Shown one piece after another: positions 14,730 through 18,603 of a stretch of DNA of 18,603 nt. The notes under the pieces were generated by a model that worked only from the letters and a program-made list of their open reading frames with translations, searched no databases and was not told the origin of the DNA. Position 1 is the first letter of the stretch, and every line of letters starts with the position of its first letter. The DNA comes from Bacteroidales bacterium (GTDB lineage Bacteria > Bacteroidota > Bacteroidia > Bacteroidales > NBLH01). The stretch lies in assembly GCA_021647685.1 (NCBI GenBank), contig JAKIUH010000036.1, positions 1 to 18,603 of the forward strand. The letters are read 5' to 3'. A program made the position numbers and the translations under genes.

Positions 14730-17239
14730 TGATACAAAGTATTTAACGGTTTATTATTGAACCATATATTTTCTGAATTAATGTTATTTCTATTTTTCAT
14801 GATAAATAGTATTTCTTGCGGATTTAAAGCAATATTATATATACGAATATCATCCAGTTGTCCTTTAAATTTAAGGTTTACCTTAAATTTAACAATGGGC
14901 ATTTGTTCCGGGATAAAACTTAATGACAGGATTTGCTTTCCATCTAAATAAATACCTAAAGTTTTATTTTCTGAGTTTTGTATAAATGTTAAATAATGCC
15001 ATTTATTTGTTGGAAAATCAGGTATTGAAAGTATTTTTTTTTGATAAGCTATCTTGAAAGTATTATCTTTCTCTAAATTAAAATAAATAATATTTTTATT
15101 GTTATTCAAAAACAGAATTGGAGGATTGAGGTTTGTTTTATCCAGATTTATCCAAAAACCAATAGAGTAGGTGTTTTTTAGATTTAAATTAGCATAAGGG
15201 ATTAAGCGTTCGTATTGAAACCTTATTGTATCTACAAGCATACTGTCCGTATAATGAAATACTTCAACATTTGTATTATCAATTCCTTGTCCATGTAATT
15301 TTTCAAAGTACAAGTTTGCATAATCAACCAGTTTGGTATCCATACGCCACGTGTTAAAGGTGTGCCAAGTTAACCAACCTCCATTGTGATTTTTAAGGGT
15401 ATCATATATTTCTGAAAACGCTTTTCCTTTTGAACTTCCAATATCTAAAAAAGTTGCGCTTGTATCAATTCCTTGAAAATATAATGAGGGACCCCAATGC
15501 CGGTATATAATTTCTCCTTTTTTGTAGTTTTTTACTATTGTTTTCCATGCAATAGATGGATGTGCTGGTGAAGAAAAATTTTGTACGTAAAGGTCATTAT
15601 ACCTGTATGAAAAATGTATTAAAACAGATAAAGTTAATAATCCAATTAAAATATATTTAATAAAAGAACGATATAATGCTTTAATAATTAAAACAAATAC
15701 TGCAATGATTAACATAATGGCTACCGGACTCATAAAAGACATGTACCTGAATGATACACTGTAATTTATTACATACGCAAATAGAAACCAAGCGCCTACA
15801 ACATTTATTAATAAATACAAGTAAACCTTTTTGGCATTTCTATTATCTATTAGGATTAATACAGCAAGAGCGATTACCGTTATGATGACTCCTGCATAAA
15901 CTCCCAAGGGGTAGGCAAAAAAGAAATGTGTATATAAATTAGAATAAGTTCCTGTAAAAAAATGAATATAATTGCTAATACCTTTAATATTTGGTACAAA
16001 CAAATAAGATAAAATTAATATAAAAACACCTATTATTAAGGCGGTTAAATATCTTTTTTCTTTGTATATTATAAATGAAAAAAGTAAGTACAGATACAAG
16101 GAGAGTAGGATGAATAGTGAATTTACATGTAAGTAATAATTTATGATTAAGAATATCATAAATATGGGTAAGAGAGCATAATTAAAGTTTAAGTATTTGC
16201 TAATAAAATGATTTCTTTTAAGATTTTTGTTAATTAATAACATTTCTTCGTTAACTATACGATATCCATAATAAAAAGTGATATAATACAATGGTATCAG
16301 TATAGCGTACATACGAGCCCACCGTTCAAGTAACAAAAACTCAAAATAGAATACAAATGAGAAAGCAATTAAAAGTGCAGTTAATTTATCTTTGACAAAA
16401 AAGCGACTGATGAAATATCCTAATGCGGTTAACAATAATCCGAAAACAGCAGAAGGGAATCTTGATGACCAGTTAGAAATGCCAAATAGTTTATACGATT
16501 GAGCCATGAGCCACTGATGAGGTTGTGCTCTATTATAGGCTCTACCGGTAGATAATTTTTTTGTGGCAAAATTGTATTGGTAAAATTCTCCCGTATAATA
16601 ATATCCTGCAGCTCCTTGTGTAACCTGTGCCTCATCAGAGTATAAATCAAAATTATCTAAACGATAAAAAAGTGTAAATACTGACAGGATTAAAATTACC
16701 ATAAATGCTCCGGTGTAGGGGAGTTCTGCTTTTGAAAATAGGCTTATTTTTAATGTTTCGTTTGTCAATGAATTGTCTATTACTGCTTTAAGATTAGTTC
16801 TGTTTTGCCAAAGGGAAATAATTCCTAAAATAGCTATAGGGAGCACTAAAAATCTTATAAATAATGAGCCTTGTTCATGCAGATTAATTAAATCCGGCAA
16901 TGAATTATTGGAAACTTTGAAAAAACTAAATAAGACACTTAAAACCAGGAGCAATAAAAAGCTGTATTTAGCGGTATTTTGACTATGCTTTTTAGTAAGC
17001 AGTGAATAATAAATAAGTGCAGCCAATAATAAGTTTAGAAGGTAAAAACTATAGGGTTTAATTTTAAAAAACAGAAGTTCTGCGCTGTCGGGTATTAAAA
17101 AAATATTGATAAGAAAAGACACAGCTGCTATAATCCCTGCAAAAATTAAACTATTTTTTTGAGGATTCTTTTCAGAACGTGATTTTTGTTTTATCTTATT
17201 GGGTGATTTAGTGCTTTTTTGTTTTTTGTTTTTTTTCAT
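14711..17239 (-). CDS. GT-C (GT39/PMT-like) membrane glycosyltransferase with C-terminal LamG-like domain
   Basis: An 842-residue protein. Residues 1-30 are lysine-rich and cytoplasmic. Roughly a dozen membrane segments run from 31 to 545. After the segment 177-192 comes the luminal loop DLYSDEAQVTQGAAGYY (198-214), whose D202-E203 pair is the GT-C acidic motif, followed by AQPHQWLMAQSYKLFG (238-253) and LLLERWARMYA (302-312). A periplasmic linker of about 130 residues follows, then a concanavalin-like beta sandwich at about 675-815. This shows YSIGFWINLD (691-700), NKWHYLTFIQ (745-754), LGIYLDGKQI (761-770) and KGQLDDIRIYNIALNPQEI (792-810), the signature of LamG/Laminin_G_3 domains. It should use a polyprenyl-phosphate sugar on the periplasmic side, with the LamG domain perhaps binding the acceptor glycan. 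It overlaps the upstream GT4 gene by 32 bases (17208-17239). Confidence 0.87.
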   Translation of the reverse strand: MKKNKKQKSTKSPNKIKQKSRSEKNPQKNSLIFAGIIAAVSFLINIFLIPDSAELLFFKIKPYSFYLLNLLLAALIYYSLLTKKHSQNTAKYSFLLLLVLSVLFSFFKVSNNSLPDLINLHEQGSLFIRFLVLPIAILGIISLWQNRTNLKAVIDNSLTNETLKISLFSKAELPYTGAFMVILILSVFTLFYRLDNFDLYSDEAQVTQGAAGYYYTGEFYQYNFATKKLSTGRAYNRAQPHQWLMAQSYKLFGISNWSSRFPSAVFGLLLTALGYFISRFFVKDKLTALLIAFSFVFYFEFLLLERWARMYAILIPLYYITFYYGYRIVNEEMLLINKNLKRNHFISKYLNFNYALLPIFMIFLIINYYLHVNSLFILLSLYLYLLFSFIIYKEKRYLTALIIGVFILILSYLFVPNIKGISNYIHFFTGTYSNLYTHFFFAYPLGVYAGVIITVIALAVLILIDNRNAKKVYLYLLINVVGAWFLFAYVINYSVSFRYMSFMSPVAIMLIIAVFVLIIKALYRSFIKYILIGLLTLSVLIHFSYRYNDLYVQNFSSPAHPSIAWKTIVKNYKKGEIIYRHWGPSLYFQGIDTSATFLDIGSSKGKAFSEIYDTLKNHNGGWLTWHTFNTWRMDTKLVDYANLYFEKLHGQGIDNTNVEVFHYTDSMLVDTIRFQYERLIPYANLNLKNTYSIGFWINLDKTNLNPPILFLNNNKNIIYFNLEKDNTFKIAYQKKILSIPDFPTNKWHYLTFIQNSENKTLGIYLDGKQILSLSFIPEQMPIVKFKVNLKFKGQLDDIRIYNIALNPQEILFIMKNRNNINSENIWFNNKPLNTLYHWKKKL

Positions 17240-18362
17240 TGTTTAATAACTTCAAATATTTTCTACCAATTTGCTCCCAACTAAGTTTTTGAGTTTTTTT
17301 TATAGAATTTATTGATTTATTGGTCAACTCTTTTTTATTGTGATAAATATGTTCTAAAACAGTACTTAATTCTGCTACATTCCCTTTAGCAAAAATAAAA
17401 CCGTTTTGCATATCTACTAATTCTTCTGTCCCGCCAACATCGGTAACTACTGCCGGTAAACCGCATGCCATAGCTTCGAGCAATGCATTACTCATTCCTT
17501 CGTTATACGATGGAAGTACAAATATATCTGCTTTTTGATAAAATTCAGGCATTTTTTCCCGCTTAATGTACCCGCAAAAGCATATTTGTTCTGATACATT
17601 TAACTTATCAGCCAGTTGCATATAGTTTTCTTTCTCATCACCTTCGCCAATTAAATCAATACGATAAACAATACCTTTTTCTTTTAATTGTGCGATTGCT
17701 CTGATTAAAACTTCTTGCCCTTTACGTTTAATCAATCGTGCTGAGCAAATTATTTTTAAGGGTGTACTTAAAGTTTTTTCCGTAGGAAAAAACTTTTCGG
17801 TATCTATTCCATTATAAATGATATGAATATTCAAGTTAGGATTAATAGCTTTTATCATTTCATGCTCAGTCTTGCATTTGGCAATTAAAAGTTTTGATTT
17901 TTTCCAGATTAATTTAATTACCGGCGAAATAATCCGGTAAAGATTTTTGTATCTTTCTTCAAATCCCGGAATATCCGGTCCTCCAACACGAATGTAATAG
18001 GGCAATCTGAAAAATAATTTTAGCAGAAATGAAATAAAACCCGCAGGCACTGTGCTCCATGCAAAACTCAAATCATATTTATTTTTTCTTTGCAGTTGAA
18101 TAGCTTTTATACTTGCTTTAAGTGTGTATTTGATTAATTCATAATTACTTGCATGATGTATATCTCTGCTGTTAATTATTACTTTATAGATTTGTATGTT
18201 TTCTGAAAATTGTTCTACTCTGTCATCGTTTTTATTTCCTGAGGTGATTAAATCAATTTTCAAATCCGGATATTTTTCAAACTGTTTAAAAAGTTCATAA
18301 TTTACTGTGCCGGTACCTCCTCCTAATGGTGGAAATTCATTATTTAACATGAGTATTTTCAT
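17208..18362 (-). CDS. GT4-family glycosyltransferase
   Basis: With ATG at 18362 the protein is 384 residues. The frame is open to 18452, but KILMLNNEFPPLGGGTGTVN (residues 2-21) is the typical GT4 opening with its glycine loop, so the longer start is rejected. YIRVGGPDIPGF (123-134) and LLIAKCKTEHEMI (158-170) belong to the acceptor domain, and IIYNGIDTEKFFP (181-193) is the linker. The donor domain has LKIICSARLIKRKGQEVLI (202-220) and the complete catalytic motif YNEGMSNALLEAMACGLPAV (286-305), with E288 and E296, followed by DVGGTEEL (308-315). This is the most canonical GT4 protein in the window. It overlaps the partial synthase by 23 bases and the GT-C gene by 32 bases, which supports co-transcription. 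Confidence 0.9.
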   Translation of the reverse strand: MKILMLNNEFPPLGGGTGTVNYELFKQFEKYPDLKIDLITSGNKNDDRVEQFSENIQIYKVIINSRDIHHASNYELIKYTLKASIKAIQLQRKNKYDLSFAWSTVPAGFISFLLKLFFRLPYYIRVGGPDIPGFEERYKNLYRIISPVIKLIWKKSKLLIAKCKTEHEMIKAINPNLNIHIIYNGIDTEKFFPTEKTLSTPLKIICSARLIKRKGQEVLIRAIAQLKEKGIVYRIDLIGEGDEKENYMQLADKLNVSEQICFCGYIKREKMPEFYQKADIFVLPSYNEGMSNALLEAMACGLPAVVTDVGGTEELVDMQNGFIFAKGNVAELSTVLEHIYHNKKELTNKSINSIKKTQKLSWEQIGRKYLKLLNNEKKQKTKKH

Positions 18363-18603
18363 CAACCTCTTTCTCAAAATTAATTTTTTCCTTAATAATG
18401 TAGATAGGTCTTGAACGCACTTCATTAAATATACGCCAAATATATTCACCAATTACCCACATTAACATAAACATAAAGCCCATAAAAATAAACAACACAA
18501 CAATCAACCATTTATACAAATGATAATATGCGCCTGTAATTAATGTGTCGCCAATTTGATAAAGAAGTAAACCGGTTCCTAATAAAATTGTGAAAAAGCC
18601 GAG
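18340..18603 (-). CDS. C-terminal part of a membrane-anchored GT2 polyprenyl-phosphate sugar synthase (DPM1/GtrB-like)
   Basis: The minus strand reads open from the window edge for 87 residues to TAA at 18342-18340; the N-terminal catalytic domain is outside the window. Two hydrophobic segments (FFTILLGTGLLLYQIG at residues 3-18 and WLIVVLFIFMGFMFMLMWVI at 32-51) are followed by GEYIWRIFNEVRSRPIYII (52-70). The ending G-E-Y-x-x-R-x-x-x-E-V-x-x-R-P-x-Y-x-I is the hallmark of GT2 enzymes that make dolichol- or undecaprenyl-phosphate sugars. Its product would be the donor for GT-C transferases such as the one at 14711-17239 in the same operon. The gene ends 23 bases inside the following GT4 gene. 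Confidence 0.85.
   Translation of the reverse strand, partial: LGFFTILLGTGLLLYQIGDTLITGAYYHLYKWLIVVLFIFMGFMFMLMWVIGEYIWRIFNEVRSRPIYIIKEKINFEKEVDENTHVK

Noticed and set aside
18363..18452. Upstream extension of the GT4 frame to 18452.
   Set aside because: It reads through the partial GT2 synthase gene and the extra 30 residues do not match the GT4 opening at 18362.

Overview
The window is a stretch of a Bacteroidota-type chromosome carrying a surface-glycan biosynthesis locus. The reasons for this placement are the very AT-rich DNA, promoter elements of the TAnnTTTG type, starts without clear Shine-Dalgarno sequences, and families common in that phylum (YfhO membrane protein, AAA_14/DUF4143 ATPase, Uma2 nuclease). 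No rRNA, tRNA, CRISPR array or complete insertion sequence was seen. GC content was not computed.

Layout. Nearly everything is on the minus strand. At the right edge an operon runs leftward from 18603 to 11636. It holds the tail of a polyprenyl-phosphate sugar synthase, a GT4 glycosyltransferase, an 842-residue GT-C membrane glycosyltransferase with a C-terminal LamG-like domain, a GT4 enzyme, a divergent CheR-like methyltransferase, and a second GT4 paralogous to the previous one. Most junctions overlap. A plus-strand Uma2 gene (11061-11639) converges on this operon and diverges from a stand-alone GT4 (9870-11003). Between that GT4 and the next gene lies a 180-base region with three phased dyads and a perfect hairpin. 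A AAA_14/DUF4143 ATPase (8404-9684) follows. It is only 4 bases upstream of a second dense leftward operon (8399-2243): methyltransferase, GT4, GT4, methyltransferase, methyltransferase, sulfotransferase and a GT2-like transferase. At the left end a Wzx-type flippase (999-2246, plus) converges on that operon and diverges from a truncated YfhO-family gene (2-904, minus).

How the genes fit together. The six GT4 enzymes would assemble a glycan from nucleotide sugars on the cytoplasmic face. The methyltransferases and the PAPS-type sulfotransferase would decorate it, and the flippase would move the lipid-linked product across the inner membrane. The polyprenyl-phosphate sugar synthase would supply a lipid-linked donor to GT-C enzymes acting on the periplasmic side. 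The expected product is therefore a methylated and sulfated exopolysaccharide, capsule or glycoprotein glycan. No initiating phosphoglycosyltransferase, Wzy-type polymerase or export outer-membrane protein is inside the window, so the product class is inferred.

The most unusual points are the GT-C/LamG fusion, the phased dyad array upstream of the ATPase that heads the decoration operon, and the divergent CheR-like gene between two paralogous GT4 genes.
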